Origin: Bacteroides sp. UBA7335
GTDB lineage: Bacteria > Bacteroidota > Bacteroidia > Bacteroidales > Bacteroidaceae
Assembly: GCA_002471185.1 (NCBI GenBank)
Contig: DKPL01000038.1
Span: forward strand, 1,114-20,844
DNA: 19,731 bases
Reading direction: 5' to 3'
A program made the position numbers and the translations under genes. Within the stretch, counting starts at the first letter, position 1. The number at the start of each line of letters is the position of its first letter. Positions 1-7,819 of the stretch are shown here, one piece after another. The notes under the pieces were generated by a model that was not told where the DNA came from, did no database searches, and saw nothing but the letters and a program-made list of their open reading frames with translations.

Positions 1-1
1 T

Positions 2-1609
2 CGTAAGGGAAGAAAGAAAACCGAAGAGACTGCTAAAGCGCCAGTTAAGCCAGAAAAGAAACAAGAGAATAAAGCTAAAAGTAGCAATAACAAAAAGGCG
101 GTTAAACCAATTATCAAAAACAACCTTCCAATGGTTGAAGATAAAAAAGAAGATACGTTGCCTGCTCCTGTCGAAGACTTTATTCCTATCGAAGACCTTC
201 CGTCTGAAAAAATCGAACTACCCACTGAACTTTTAGGTAAATTCGAATCGACTAAAGCAGAGGTTGCTGCACCGGTTCAAGCTCCAAAGAATGAGCAAAA
301 CCAACAACGTCCACGCATCAACCGCGCTAACAATAATAATAACAACGCACCGAGCAATGCTCCTAAAAATGCTCCGGTACAACAACCCCAACAGCCTCAA
401 CGCCCTGTTAAGCAAGTTCCGCAAAATATGCCGGAAAACAATGCACCGCAAGAGCGTAAGACTGTAGAACGCGAAAAGCCTTATGAATTTGATGATATCC
501 TAACCGGTACCGGAGTATTGGAAATCATGCAAGATGGCTACGGCTTCCTACGTTCATCAGATTATAACTACCTTTCTTCACCAGATGATATTTATGTGTC
601 TCAATCGCAAATCAAACTATTCGGTTTGAAAACCGGCGATGTGGTAGAAGGAGTAATCCGTCCTCCTAAAGAGGGTGAAAAATATTTTCCATTAGTAAAA
701 GTATTCAAAATCAATGGCCGCGATGCAGCCTTTGTGCGCGATCGTGTTCCATTCGACCATTTAACTCCACTTTTCCCAGATGAGAAGTTCAGACTTTGCA
801 AAGGTGGCTATTCAGACTCAATGTCGGCACGCGTAGTCGATCTATTTGCTCCTATTGGTAAAGGTCAACGCGCACTTATCGTAGCGCAACCCAAGACTGG
901 TAAAACCATTTTGATGAAAGAAATTGCTAATGCAATTGCAGCCAATCATCCAGAAGTTTACATGATTATGTTGCTTATTGACGAACGTCCTGAAGAGGTT
1001 ACCGATATGGCTCGTAGCGTAAACGCAGAAGTTATCGCATCAACATTTGACGAACCAGCTGAACGCCACGTAAAAATTGCAGGTATCGTGCTCGAAAAAG
1101 CAAAGCGCTTGGTAGAGTGTGGTCATGATGTAGTTATCTTCCTTGACTCAATTACTCGTTTGGCTCGTGCTTACAATACCGTATCACCGGCATCGGGCAA
1201 AGTGTTATCGGGGGGTGTAGACGCAAATGCGCTTCACAAACCCAAACGTTTCTTTGGTGCAGCACGTAACATTGAGAACGGAGGGTCGCTTACTATCATC
1301 GCCACAGCCTTGATTGATACCGGTTCTAAAATGGACGAAGTTATCTTCGAAGAATTTAAAGGAACAGGTAACATGGAACTCCAACTTGACCGTAACTTAT
1401 CAAATAAACGTATTTTCCCAGCTGTCAACATTGTGGCATCAAGTACTCGTCGCGACGACTTGTTGCTTGACAAGACTACACTTGATCGCATGTGGATCTT
1501 GCGCAAATATCTATCGGATATGAACTCTATCGAGGCGATGAACTTTGTGAAAGATCGCTTAGAGAAAACAAGAGATAATGATGAATTCTTGCTAAGTATG
1601 AATAGCTAA
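2..1609 (+). CDS. rho: Transcription termination factor Rho, 5'-truncated by the window edge
   Basis: This is the hexameric RNA-dependent ATPase that ends transcription. The frame is open without a stop from base 2, so the first ATG at 131 is probably internal; 535 residues are visible and the N-terminal Rho_N region lies outside. Visible residues 1-155 are Lys/Glu, Asn and Pro/Gln-rich low-complexity sequence, including a run of six Asn and PQQPQQPQ. Next comes the cold-shock-like RNA-binding domain (GVLEIMQDGYGFLR at about bases 510-555). The ATPase core follows: P-loop AQPKTGKTI (about 884-910), IDERPEEV, and Walker B VIFLDSITRLARAYN (about 1132-1180). The C-terminus ends normally and is followed by a strong terminator. 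The long disordered insert is typical of Bacteroidetes Rho. Identity is certain from the core motifs; only the true start is unknown. Confidence 0.97.
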   Translation, partial: RKGRKKTEETAKAPVKPEKKQENKAKSSNNKKAVKPIIKNNLPMVEDKKEDTLPAPVEDFIPIEDLPSEKIELPTELLGKFESTKAEVAAPVQAPKNEQNQQRPRINRANNNNNNAPSNAPKNAPVQQPQQPQRPVKQVPQNMPENNAPQERKTVEREKPYEFDDILTGTGVLEIMQDGYGFLRSSDYNYLSSPDDIYVSQSQIKLFGLKTGDVVEGVIRPPKEGEKYFPLVKVFKINGRDAAFVRDRVPFDHLTPLFPDEKFRLCKGGYSDSMSARVVDLFAPIGKGQRALIVAQPKTGKTILMKEIANAIAANHPEVYMIMLLIDERPEEVTDMARSVNAEVIASTFDEPAERHVKIAGIVLEKAKRLVECGHDVVIFLDSITRLARAYNTVSPASGKVLSGGVDANALHKPKRFFGAARNIENGGSLTIIATALIDTGSKMDEVIFEEFKGTGNMELQLDRNLSNKRIFPAVNIVASSTRRDDLLLDKTTLDRMWILRKYLSDMNSIEAMNFVKDRLEKTRDNDEFLLSMNS

Positions 1610-1627
1610 GAATTGTATTACACCAGT

Positions 1628-1678
1628 AAAAGCGTGCAAACCAACTGCCCTGTCAGATAGGTTTGCACGCTTTTTGTT
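1628..1678 (+). terminator. Intrinsic terminator after rho
   Basis: Perfect 15-bp arms (1628-1642 and 1660-1674) enclose a 17-nt loop and run into a T-rich tail. It sits 18 nt after the rho stop. Confidence 0.9.
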
Positions 1679-1741
1679 TGCTTATACTTATCACTTTTGT
1701 ACATAAAAGCTTCACTTCTGTCCAAATCAGTCGCCACACCT

Positions 1742-1771
1742 TTTGCACTCTGATAGCTTTCTGTATTTTTG
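1742..1771 (+). promoter_or_regulatory. Bacteroidetes-type promoter of the sulfatase gene
   Basis: TTTG at 1742-1745 is separated by 18 bp from TATTTTTG at 1764-1771, matching the -33/-7 pattern of the Bacteroidetes primary sigma factor. The start codon is 48 nt downstream of the -7 box. Confidence 0.7.
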
Positions 1772-1819
1772 CCCTTGACTTAAATATCAATATTCAACTA
1801 AAATCTAACCATTATAGAA

Positions 1820-3289
1820 ATGAAACCTATCTATCCACTTATAGGACTTGCAGGAATTGGTGCTATGCCAATGATGGCGCAAGATCAACCTAATTTTCTG
1901 ATTATCCAATGCGATCACTTAACTCAACGCGTAGTAGGTGCTTATGGCGAAATGCAAGGGTTTACTCCCACTATCGACCGCATTGCTTCAGAAGGAGTTG
2001 TGTTTTCTAATGCCTACGTAGGCTGTCCACTTAGTCAACCATCACGAGCTGCATTATGGACGGGACTAATGCCTCATCAAACCAATGTACGCTCGAACTC
2101 AGACGAACACATAAACCCAATATTGCCCGAGACTGTTCCGACATTGGGTAGCCTATTCACCAACAACGGATACGATGCGGTACACTTCGGAAAAACCCAT
2201 GATATGGGAGCTCTGCGAGGATTTAAACACAAAGAACCGGTTCCACAGCCTTTTAACGACCCCGAATTTCCAGTCAACAACGATAGTTTCTTAGATGTTG
2301 GGACTTGCCAAGATGTGGTTTCTTATTTAAGCAATCCACCCGAAAAACCATTTATAGCCATTGCGGACTTTCAAAACCCACACAACATCTGCGGCTATGT
2401 TGGTGCAAACCAGGGTGTTCACACCAATACACCTTTCAATGGCGCGCTGCCTGAGCTGCCTGATAATTTTGAGGTTAACAATTGGGATGACATCCCCACT
2501 CCCGTACAGTATATTTGTTGCAGTCACCGCCGCATGACCCAAGCATCACCTTGGAGCGAAGATAACTATCGCCACTACATTGCAGCATTTCAGCATTATA
2601 CCAAAATGGTAGATAAACAAATAGCACAAGTATTAGAGGCACTATACTCTACCCCAGCCGGTAGAAACACAATAATTGTATTACTTGCCGACCATGGCGA
2701 TGGTATGGGATCGCATAGAATGGTGACCAAACAAATTAGTTTTTATGAGGAAATCACAAATGTACCTTTTATCATAGCCGGCCCCGGAGTAAAAGCGAAC
2801 AAAAAACATGTAGATAACTTCTTAGTGCAAGCTACTACCGACCTCCTGCCAACTTTATGCGAGTTAGCGCACATTGAAACCCCTGCCGATAAATGGGGAA
2901 TCAGCGTAGTGCCTACACTAAAAGGAAAGAAACAAGAGAATACACACCCTTACGTTGCCTCTGAGTGGCATAGCGAATATGAAGTTATTGTATCACCAGG
3001 ACGTATGATTCGTAGCCCACGCTATAAATACACACACTACCTAGAAGATAATAGCGAAGAACTGTATGATTTAAAAAAGGACCGCGGCGAGAAAGTGAAT
3101 TTAGCAAAAGATCCTAAGTACAGTAAAGTTTTAGCCCAACATCGCGCTATGCTCGATGATTATATTACAAAAACAAATGATGACTACCGCACACTAAATA
3201 TTGACGCTGATGCAAGGTGGAGATGCCACAAACCTGGCTACCCTCATCACGAAGGCATTGGTGCACGCGACGTTATCAACCGAAAATAA
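1820..3289 (+). CDS. Exported S1-family sulfatase, Ser-type active site
   Basis: A 489-residue formylglycine-dependent sulfate ester hydrolase, probably periplasmic. A signal peptide spans about residues 1-20, with likely cleavage after MMA. The nucleophile motif is S72-Q-P-S-R76, so the residue converted to formylglycine would be serine rather than cysteine. Other expected active-site residues are visible: D32 (QCDH), K125 and H127 (FGKTH), H188 (NPH), D291-H292 (ADHGDGMGSH) and K304. The C-terminal subdomain (LYDLKKDRGEKVNLAKDP) is the usual one for the family. It stands alone between rho and ffh, with its own promoter and terminator and no SusC/D pair, other sulfatase or maturase nearby, so the substrate (a host or algal glycan, or a small sulfate ester) cannot be told. 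Family assignment is firm; substrate is unknown. Confidence 0.92.
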   Translation: MKPIYPLIGLAGIGAMPMMAQDQPNFLIIQCDHLTQRVVGAYGEMQGFTPTIDRIASEGVVFSNAYVGCPLSQPSRAALWTGLMPHQTNVRSNSDEHINPILPETVPTLGSLFTNNGYDAVHFGKTHDMGALRGFKHKEPVPQPFNDPEFPVNNDSFLDVGTCQDVVSYLSNPPEKPFIAIADFQNPHNICGYVGANQGVHTNTPFNGALPELPDNFEVNNWDDIPTPVQYICCSHRRMTQASPWSEDNYRHYIAAFQHYTKMVDKQIAQVLEALYSTPAGRNTIIVLLADHGDGMGSHRMVTKQISFYEEITNVPFIIAGPGVKANKKHVDNFLVQATTDLLPTLCELAHIETPADKWGISVVPTLKGKKQENTHPYVASEWHSEYEVIVSPGRMIRSPRYKYTHYLEDNSEELYDLKKDRGEKVNLAKDPKYSKVLAQHRAMLDDYITKTNDDYRTLNIDADARWRCHKPGYPHHEGIGARDVINRK

Positions 3290-3322
3290 ATACTTAACTA
3301 AACTATTCTAACCTTCATTATT

Positions 3323-3380
3323 AGGCATCAAGGAGTGATTGTTCCCCCTATATTACAATCCTCTTTGATGCCTATTTCTA
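3323..3380 (+). terminator. Terminator after the sulfatase gene
   Basis: Arms 3323-3341 and 3356-3373 pair over about 18 bp with one G-U and one bulge, followed by a T-rich stretch. The stem base (AGGCAT/ATGCCT) resembles that of the pepD terminator at 13048. Confidence 0.8.
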
Positions 3381-3475
3381 TTTTAATTTTAGAATTATAG
3401 CTACTTATGAGCTGATATTCTTTGAGATAAATAAAAATTGGTAAATGTAAAAGTTAGAAATAAAGGAGTTTTTTG

Positions 3476-3483
3476 TACATTTG
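3476..3483 (+). promoter_or_regulatory. Promoter -7 box of ffh
   Basis: TACATTTG matches TAnnTTTG. The -33 region near 3454 (TTAG) is weak. This gives a leader of roughly 50 nt before the ffh start codon at 3540. Confidence 0.65.
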
Positions 3484-3539
3484 CATCCTAATTTGCCAAG
3501 CAAAGGCAATCCTAACACGTAATTAGTAAATAAATAGAT

Positions 3540-4862
3540 ATGTTCGATAATTTAAGCGAAAGACTTGAAAGGTCGTTTAAGATTCTGAAAGGTGAAGGAA
3601 AAATCACCGAAATCAACGTTGCTGAAACACTAAAAGATGTTCGTAAAGCACTTTTAGACGCCGACGTTAACTACAAAGTAGCCAAAACATTTACTGACAC
3701 TGTCAAAGAAAAAGCTTTAGGGCAAAATGTGCTTTCAGCAGTAAAGCCAAGCCAACTGATGGTGAAAATCGTACACGATGAGTTAACTCAGTTGATGGGT
3801 GGCGAAACTGTTGACGTTAACTTAGACGGAAAACCAGCAGTTATCTTAATGGCAGGTTTGCAAGGTTCGGGTAAAACGACCTTCTCGGGCAAGCTAGCTC
3901 GTATGCTTAAAAGCAAAAAGAACAAACGTCCGTTATTGGTAGCTTGCGACGTATATCGCCCTGCTGCGATTGAGCAGTTACGTGTTCTTGCAGAACAAAT
4001 CGGTGTACCAATGTACTCTGAACCAGACAGCAAGAATCCGGTAGAAATTGCTCAAAATGCAATCAATGAAGCCAAAGCCAAAGGATATGATCTTGTTATC
4101 GTCGATACTGCAGGTCGCCTTGCTGTTGACGAAGAGATGATGAACGAAATTACAGCCATCAAAAAGGCCATCAACCCGAATGAAATTCTATTTGTTGTTG
4201 ACTCAATGACTGGTCAGGATGCTGTAAACACAGCTAAAGAATTCAACGACCGCTTAGACTTTAACGGAGTTGTATTGACTAAACTTGATGGTGATACTCG
4301 TGGTGGTGCTGCATTGTCTATTCGCTCAGTGGTAAACAAACCTATTAAGTTTGTGGGTACAGGCGAAAAGCTTGATGCTATCGATCAATTCCACCCTTCA
4401 CGTATGGCAGACCGTATCTTGGGTATGGGTGATATTGTGTCGTTGGTTGAACGCGCTCAAGAACAATATGACGAAGAAGAGGCTAAAAGACTTCAAAAGA
4501 AAATCGCTAAAAATCAATTCGACTTTAACGATTTCTTAAGCCAAATTGCTCAAATTAAGAAAATGGGTAATTTGAAAGATCTAGCTTCGATGATACCAGG
4601 TGTTGGCAAAGCCATCAAAGACATCGACATTGACGATAACGCATTCAAGAGCATTGAGGCTATCATCTATTCAATGACTCCGGCAGAACGTAGCAACCCT
4701 GAATTGCTTAATGGTTCACGTCGTCAGCGTATTGCGAAAGGTAGTGGAACAAACATTCAAGAGGTAAACCGCCTATTGAAACAGTTTGACCAAACACGCA
4801 AAATGATGAAAATGGTAACAGGAAGTAAAATGGGCAAAATGATGCCTAAAATGAAACGATAA
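3540..4862 (+). CDS. ffh: Signal recognition particle GTPase Ffh (SRP54)
   Basis: Protein component of the signal recognition particle: it binds signal sequences on the ribosome and hands the complex to FtsY at the membrane. The 440 residues carry the whole family architecture. The N domain is a helical bundle (about 1-90). The G domain has P-loop GLQGSGKTT (106-114), the DVYRPAA box (137-143), DTAGR (189-193), TKLDGD (247-252) and the GTGEK closing loop. The Met-rich M domain (about 325-440) ends in MMKMVTGSKMGKMMPKMKR, which binds 4.5S RNA and signal peptides. Length is normal for the family. It has its own -7 box and terminator. The SRP RNA gene is not recognisable in this window. Confidence 0.98.
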   Translation: MFDNLSERLERSFKILKGEGKITEINVAETLKDVRKALLDADVNYKVAKTFTDTVKEKALGQNVLSAVKPSQLMVKIVHDELTQLMGGETVDVNLDGKPAVILMAGLQGSGKTTFSGKLARMLKSKKNKRPLLVACDVYRPAAIEQLRVLAEQIGVPMYSEPDSKNPVEIAQNAINEAKAKGYDLVIVDTAGRLAVDEEMMNEITAIKKAINPNEILFVVDSMTGQDAVNTAKEFNDRLDFNGVVLTKLDGDTRGGAALSIRSVVNKPIKFVGTGEKLDAIDQFHPSRMADRILGMGDIVSLVERAQEQYDEEEAKRLQKKIAKNQFDFNDFLSQIAQIKKMGNLKDLASMIPGVGKAIKDIDIDDNAFKSIEAIIYSMTPAERSNPELLNGSRRQRIAKGSGTNIQEVNRLLKQFDQTRKMMKMVTGSKMGKMMPKMKR

Positions 4863-4884
4863 TTGAAAGATTAATCAATATACC

Positions 4885-4925
4885 AAAGAGAGAGAGTACC
4901 GAATGCGCGGTGTTCTCTCTTTTTT
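4885..4925 (+). terminator. Terminator after ffh
   Basis: Outer arms 4885-4893 and 4914-4922 pair over 9 bp; an inner ACC/GGT pairing and small loop lie between them, followed by a run of T ending in 4925. Confidence 0.8.
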
Positions 4926-4980
4926 CATATCACACCCTATAAAAAAGAGGCAGTAAAATAGTGGTAAAACCACGGCAGCA

Positions 4981-4992
4981 GCATAATTATGC
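4981..4992. promoter_or_regulatory. 12-bp perfect palindrome upstream of the folD promoter
   Basis: GCATAATTATGC is a perfect palindrome 10 bp upstream of the folD -33 box. A short hairpin GTGGT-AAA-ACCAC lies at 4961-4973. The position suits an operator, but palindromes of this size arise by chance in AT-rich DNA. Confidence 0.25.
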
Positions 4993-5002
4993 GAACTACC
5001 CA

Positions 5003-5034
5003 TTTGTAGAGTTCAACAAATTATTCTATTTTTG
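5003..5034 (+). promoter_or_regulatory. Promoter of folD
   Basis: TTTG (5003-5006), 20 bp, TATTTTTG (5027-5034): a close match to the Bacteroidetes consensus. The folD start codon is 31 nt further on. Confidence 0.8.
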
Positions 5035-5065
5035 TTAATCACTTAATAAAATCCAATAAATCAAC

Positions 5066-5947
5066 ATGAATCTTATCGACGGAAAAGCTATTTCGGAACA
5101 AGTTAAGCAAGAGATAGCTGCAGAAGTAGCAGAAATTGTAGCTAACGGTGGCAAGCGTCCACACTTGGCAGCGATACTAGTGGGACATGACGGAGGTAGC
5201 GAAACGTATGTAGCAGCTAAAGTAAAAGCTTGCGAAGCTTGTGGTTTCAAGTCTTCTTTAATCCGCTACGAAAACGACATCACTGAAGAGGAGTTATTAG
5301 CTAAAGTAAGAGAACTTAATGAAGATGCTGACGTAGATGGCTTCATTGTACAATTGCCTTTGCCTAAACATATTTCTGAACAAAAGGTGATTGAAACAAT
5401 CGACTATCGTAAAGATGTTGATGGATTTCATCCCATCAATGTAGGACGTATGTCTATCGGACTCCCTTGTTATGTATCGGCTACTCCCAATGGAATTATT
5501 GAGCTCTTAAAACGCTATAACATTGAAACAGCTGGCAAAAAATGTGTAGTACTGGGAAGAAGCAACATTGTAGGAAAACCAATGGCTACTTTAATGATGC
5601 AAAAAGGATATCCCGGAGATGCTACAGTCACAGTATGTCACAGTCGCTCACGCGATTTAGTAAAAGAGTGCCAAGAGGCTGATATTATCATTGCTGCTTT
5701 AGGGCAACCGAACTTTGTGACAGCTGATATGGTAAAAAATGGAGCTGTAATCATCGATGTGGGCACAACTCGCGTTCCTGATGCGTCTAAAAAATCGGGC
5801 TTTAAACTTACTGGCGATGTAAAGTTTGACGAGGTAGCTCCTAAGTGTTCATACATAACGCCTGTACCAGGCGGCGTAGGACCAATGACTATCGTGTCGC
5901 TTATGAAAAACACCCTTTTAGCTGGGAAAAAAGCGATTTATCAATAA
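5066..5947 (+). CDS. folD: Bifunctional methylenetetrahydrofolate dehydrogenase / methenyltetrahydrofolate cyclohydrolase
   Basis: Interconverts 5,10-methylene-, 5,10-methenyl- and 10-formyl-tetrahydrofolate in the cytoplasm, using NADP, and so supplies one-carbon units for purine and formyl-Met synthesis. The 293 residues are of normal length. Visible signatures are YVAAKVKAC with Tyr48 and the catalytic Lys52, QLPLPKHI (about 96-103), KDVDGFHP (116-123), the dinucleotide-binding GRSNIVGKP (164-172) and the C-terminal family signature PVPGGVGPMTI (near residue 270). It is transcribed alone from the promoter at 5003-5034 and closed by a hairpin at 5979. Nothing unusual was seen. Confidence 0.98.
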   Translation: MNLIDGKAISEQVKQEIAAEVAEIVANGGKRPHLAAILVGHDGGSETYVAAKVKACEACGFKSSLIRYENDITEEELLAKVRELNEDADVDGFIVQLPLPKHISEQKVIETIDYRKDVDGFHPINVGRMSIGLPCYVSATPNGIIELLKRYNIETAGKKCVVLGRSNIVGKPMATLMMQKGYPGDATVTVCHSRSRDLVKECQEADIIIAALGQPNFVTADMVKNGAVIIDVGTTRVPDASKKSGFKLTGDVKFDEVAPKCSYITPVPGGVGPMTIVSLMKNTLLAGKKAIYQ

Positions 5948-5978
5948 AGAATAATTGCAATAATAAATAAAATAATAG

Positions 5979-6033
5979 GCACGATTTATGTAATTCAGCT
6001 TTCATTATGCTAACTATATAAATCGTGCTTTTA
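5979..6033 (+). terminator. Terminator between folD and the CapA-like gene
   Basis: Perfect 11-bp arms (5979-5989 and 6018-6028) with a 28-nt loop, followed by TTTTAG. The downstream start codon is only about 10 nt past its end, so the hairpin may lie in that gene's leader. Confidence 0.65.
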
Positions 6034-6043
6034 GTTTCAGCCC

Positions 6044-7162
6044 ATGAAAACGTTTTTTCTTGTACTATTACTAGTCCCTCTATTGAGCTGCAACAGTAGC
6101 AATGCACAAGTTATAGTTGAATCGGACACATCGGATAGCATAAAGCAAAACCCTAGAATTACATTATTATTCGCCGGTGACCTAATGCAACACCAAGCTC
6201 AAATTGATGCAGCAAAGAGCATCAGTGGATATAACTATAATGATTGTTTCCAACACATTAAAAAGGAGATTAGCCAAGCAGATATTGCTATAGGCAACTT
6301 AGAAGTTACGCTGGGCGGAAAACCATACACAGGTTATCCTGCATTTAGTGCACCCGACGAGTTTTTACTATCGATAAAAGATGCAGGATTTGATATTCTT
6401 CTTACTGCCAACAATCATTGTTTAGATAGAGGAAAGCGCGGGTTAGAACGCACCATCGACTTGCTCGACTCGTTATCAATAGGCTATTTGGGAACTTATA
6501 AAAACAAAGATGAACGCAATACCCGGTATCCGTTATTAATTGAAAAGAATGGATTTAGAATTGTATTACTCAACTACACTTATGGCACCAATGGAATTGC
6601 AGTGTCAGCTCCTAATGTAGTGAACTATATAGATAAAGCAATCATAGAACAGGATCTCATAAAGGCAAAAGCATGGAACCCAGATGCAACGATAGCTTGC
6701 ATGCACTGGGGAGAGGAATATGTATCGCTGCCATCGAACAACCAAAAACAACTTGCCGATTGGTTATTATCAAAAGGAGTTACTCATATTATAGGTTCTC
6801 ATCCACACGTAGTTCAGCCCATGGAACTAAGAACTGATAGTACCGGAAAACAAAATATTGTGGTTTATTCGCTAGGTAATATGATTTCAAATATGTCGAA
6901 AAGAGGAACTGATGGTGGATTACTTTTTAAAGTAACACTCGAAAAAGACAGCACCATAAATGTTGCTGATTGCGGGTATAGTTTGATATGGACAGACCGG
7001 CCAATTATCTCAGGAAAGAAAAACTATATTTTATATCCAGAAAATTATCCAGCTGACTCACTAGGCATATATTCACGTAACAAGCTGAATATCTTTATAA
7101 AAGACTCAAGAGAGTTATTCAACAAGCATAATAAGGGAATAAAAGAATATTCTTTTTACTAA
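6044..7162 (+). CDS. CapA/PgsA-like metallophosphatase-fold lipoprotein
   Basis: Member of the CapA family (bacterial capsule synthesis protein PGA_cap), related to the poly-gamma-glutamate synthesis protein PgsA, with a calcineurin-like metallophosphatase fold. The 372 residues start with a lipoprotein signal ending LLSC (Cys16), so it is membrane-anchored outside the cytoplasm. Family motifs in order: LLFAGDLMQH (41-50), GNLEVTLGG, TANNHCLDRG, MHWGEEY, IIGSHPHVVQPME and YSLGNMISNM; the Asp, Asn and His residues would bind metal. No capB/capC-type ligase genes are near, and in Bacteroidetes these proteins are often found away from capsule loci, so a role in polyglutamate capsule is not supported here. 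No clear promoter lies between the folD terminator and the start codon. Family is firm, function open. Confidence 0.88.
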   Translation: MKTFFLVLLLVPLLSCNSSNAQVIVESDTSDSIKQNPRITLLFAGDLMQHQAQIDAAKSISGYNYNDCFQHIKKEISQADIAIGNLEVTLGGKPYTGYPAFSAPDEFLLSIKDAGFDILLTANNHCLDRGKRGLERTIDLLDSLSIGYLGTYKNKDERNTRYPLLIEKNGFRIVLLNYTYGTNGIAVSAPNVVNYIDKAIIEQDLIKAKAWNPDATIACMHWGEEYVSLPSNNQKQLADWLLSKGVTHIIGSHPHVVQPMELRTDSTGKQNIVVYSLGNMISNMSKRGTDGGLLFKVTLEKDSTINVADCGYSLIWTDRPIISGKKNYILYPENYPADSLGIYSRNKLNIFIKDSRELFNKHNKGIKEYSFY

Positions 7163-7179
7163 AAAAAGTCCTCAAATTA

Positions 7180-7210
7180 TTTGCAGATTCAAACATTATC
7201 CATATCTTTG
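7180..7210 (+). promoter_or_regulatory. Promoter of the tRNA-His gene
   Basis: TTTG (7180-7183), 19 bp, TATCTTTG (7203-7210): an essentially perfect Bacteroidetes promoter 29 nt upstream of the tRNA. Confidence 0.85.
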
Positions 7211-7238
7211 CACCGCGTTAGAAAAATAACGCAGACAT

Positions 7239-7313
<75 letters not shown>

Positions 7314-7329
7314 CTCCATAAACATAATG

Positions 7330-7364
7330 AATCCTGTAAGTTATTCTACTTACAGGATTTTTTA
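7330..7364 (+). terminator. Terminator after tRNA-His
   Basis: Perfect 11-bp arms (7330-7340 and 7349-7359) with an 8-nt loop, followed by a T run. Confidence 0.88.
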
Positions 7365-7401
7365 ATATTAGAGGATTTACTTATTAAAACTTATATATCC
7401 T

Positions 7402-7599
7402 ATGGAAAATAAAAAACTTACCCGTTCGAACAACAGAATTATTGCAGGAGTTTGTGGTGGAATTGCCGAGTATTTCGGCTGGGATGTTTCCGTTGTGAGA
7501 ATCGTATATTCTCTGGCAACTATTTTCACTGTTTTCTCTGGAGTTATCGTATACATCATCTTGTGGATTATTATGCCTCAAAAGAGAGCATTCCATTAA
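7402..7599 (+). CDS. Small PspC-domain membrane protein
   Basis: A 65-residue protein that is almost only a PspC domain. KKLTRSNNRIIAGVCGGIAEYFGWDVSVVRIVY is the family signature (about residues 4-37), followed by one hydrophobic membrane segment (about 38-60) and a short basic tail. In enterobacteria PspC takes part in the phage-shock envelope stress response, but single-domain PspC proteins like this are widespread in Bacteroidetes without the psp operon, and no pspA or pspB is present here. The start ATG is 13 codons ahead of the GVCGG motif, as usual. No clear promoter was found; it follows the tRNA terminator. Overlapping frames on either strand have no family features. Confidence 0.9.
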   Translation: MENKKLTRSNNRIIAGVCGGIAEYFGWDVSVVRIVYSLATIFTVFSGVIVYIILWIIMPQKRAFH

Positions 7600-7622
7600 T
7601 GAATCAGAATTATATCAATACT

Positions 7623-7641
7623 CCTATTTCTAGAAAATAGG
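7623..7641. repeat. Small hairpin after the PspC gene
   Basis: CCTATTT/AAATAGG arms (7 bp) around a 5-nt loop, directly abutting the longer inverted repeat at 7642. Confidence 0.5.
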
Positions 7642-7687
7642 AATTGTCGAAGGGCTTTCAATAAGTATTGCAAGCCCTTCGACAATT
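7642..7687. repeat. Long near-perfect inverted repeat (hairpin)
   Basis: Arms 7642-7657 and 7672-7687 are perfectly complementary over 16 bp. After one T-C mismatch the pairing continues for 4 bp (CAAT/ATTG) to a 4-nt loop. There is no T tract on either side, so it is not a standard intrinsic terminator, although it may end the PspC transcript. Confidence 0.75.
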
Positions 7688-7754
7688 ACATTGCCCCATA
7701 ATAATAAAATAGACATAGAATCATAGAAGTTTTTTAAAGGAATACGCATGCATT

Positions 7755-7800
7755 AAAAACAAGAAAGGTTCTATACTAACAGCACAGAACCTTTTTATTT
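7755..7800 (-). terminator. Terminator of dnaX, possibly bidirectional
   Basis: Perfect 9-bp arms (7764-7772 and 7786-7794) with a 13-nt loop. Read on the minus strand it follows the dnaX stop and runs into a T-rich tail; on the plus strand it is also followed by T residues. Confidence 0.75.
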
Positions 7801-7819
7801 AAATACGCTACAGCAAGCC

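Noticed and set aside
131..133. ATG at 131 as the start of rho
   Set aside because: The frame is open to the left edge with Lys/Glu-rich sequence typical of Bacteroidetes Rho, and the N-terminal Rho domain would otherwise be missing.
1663..1893. 76-codon frame overlapping the rho terminator and the start of the sulfatase gene
   Set aside because: It covers a terminator and a promoter, and has no recognisable domain.
5638..5913. 91-codon frame antisense to folD
   Set aside because: Shadow of a conserved gene with no features of its own.
7384..7640. Three frames overlapping the PspC gene (two antisense, one in another plus frame)
   Set aside because: Only the 7402-7599 frame carries the PspC signature; the others lack any pattern.
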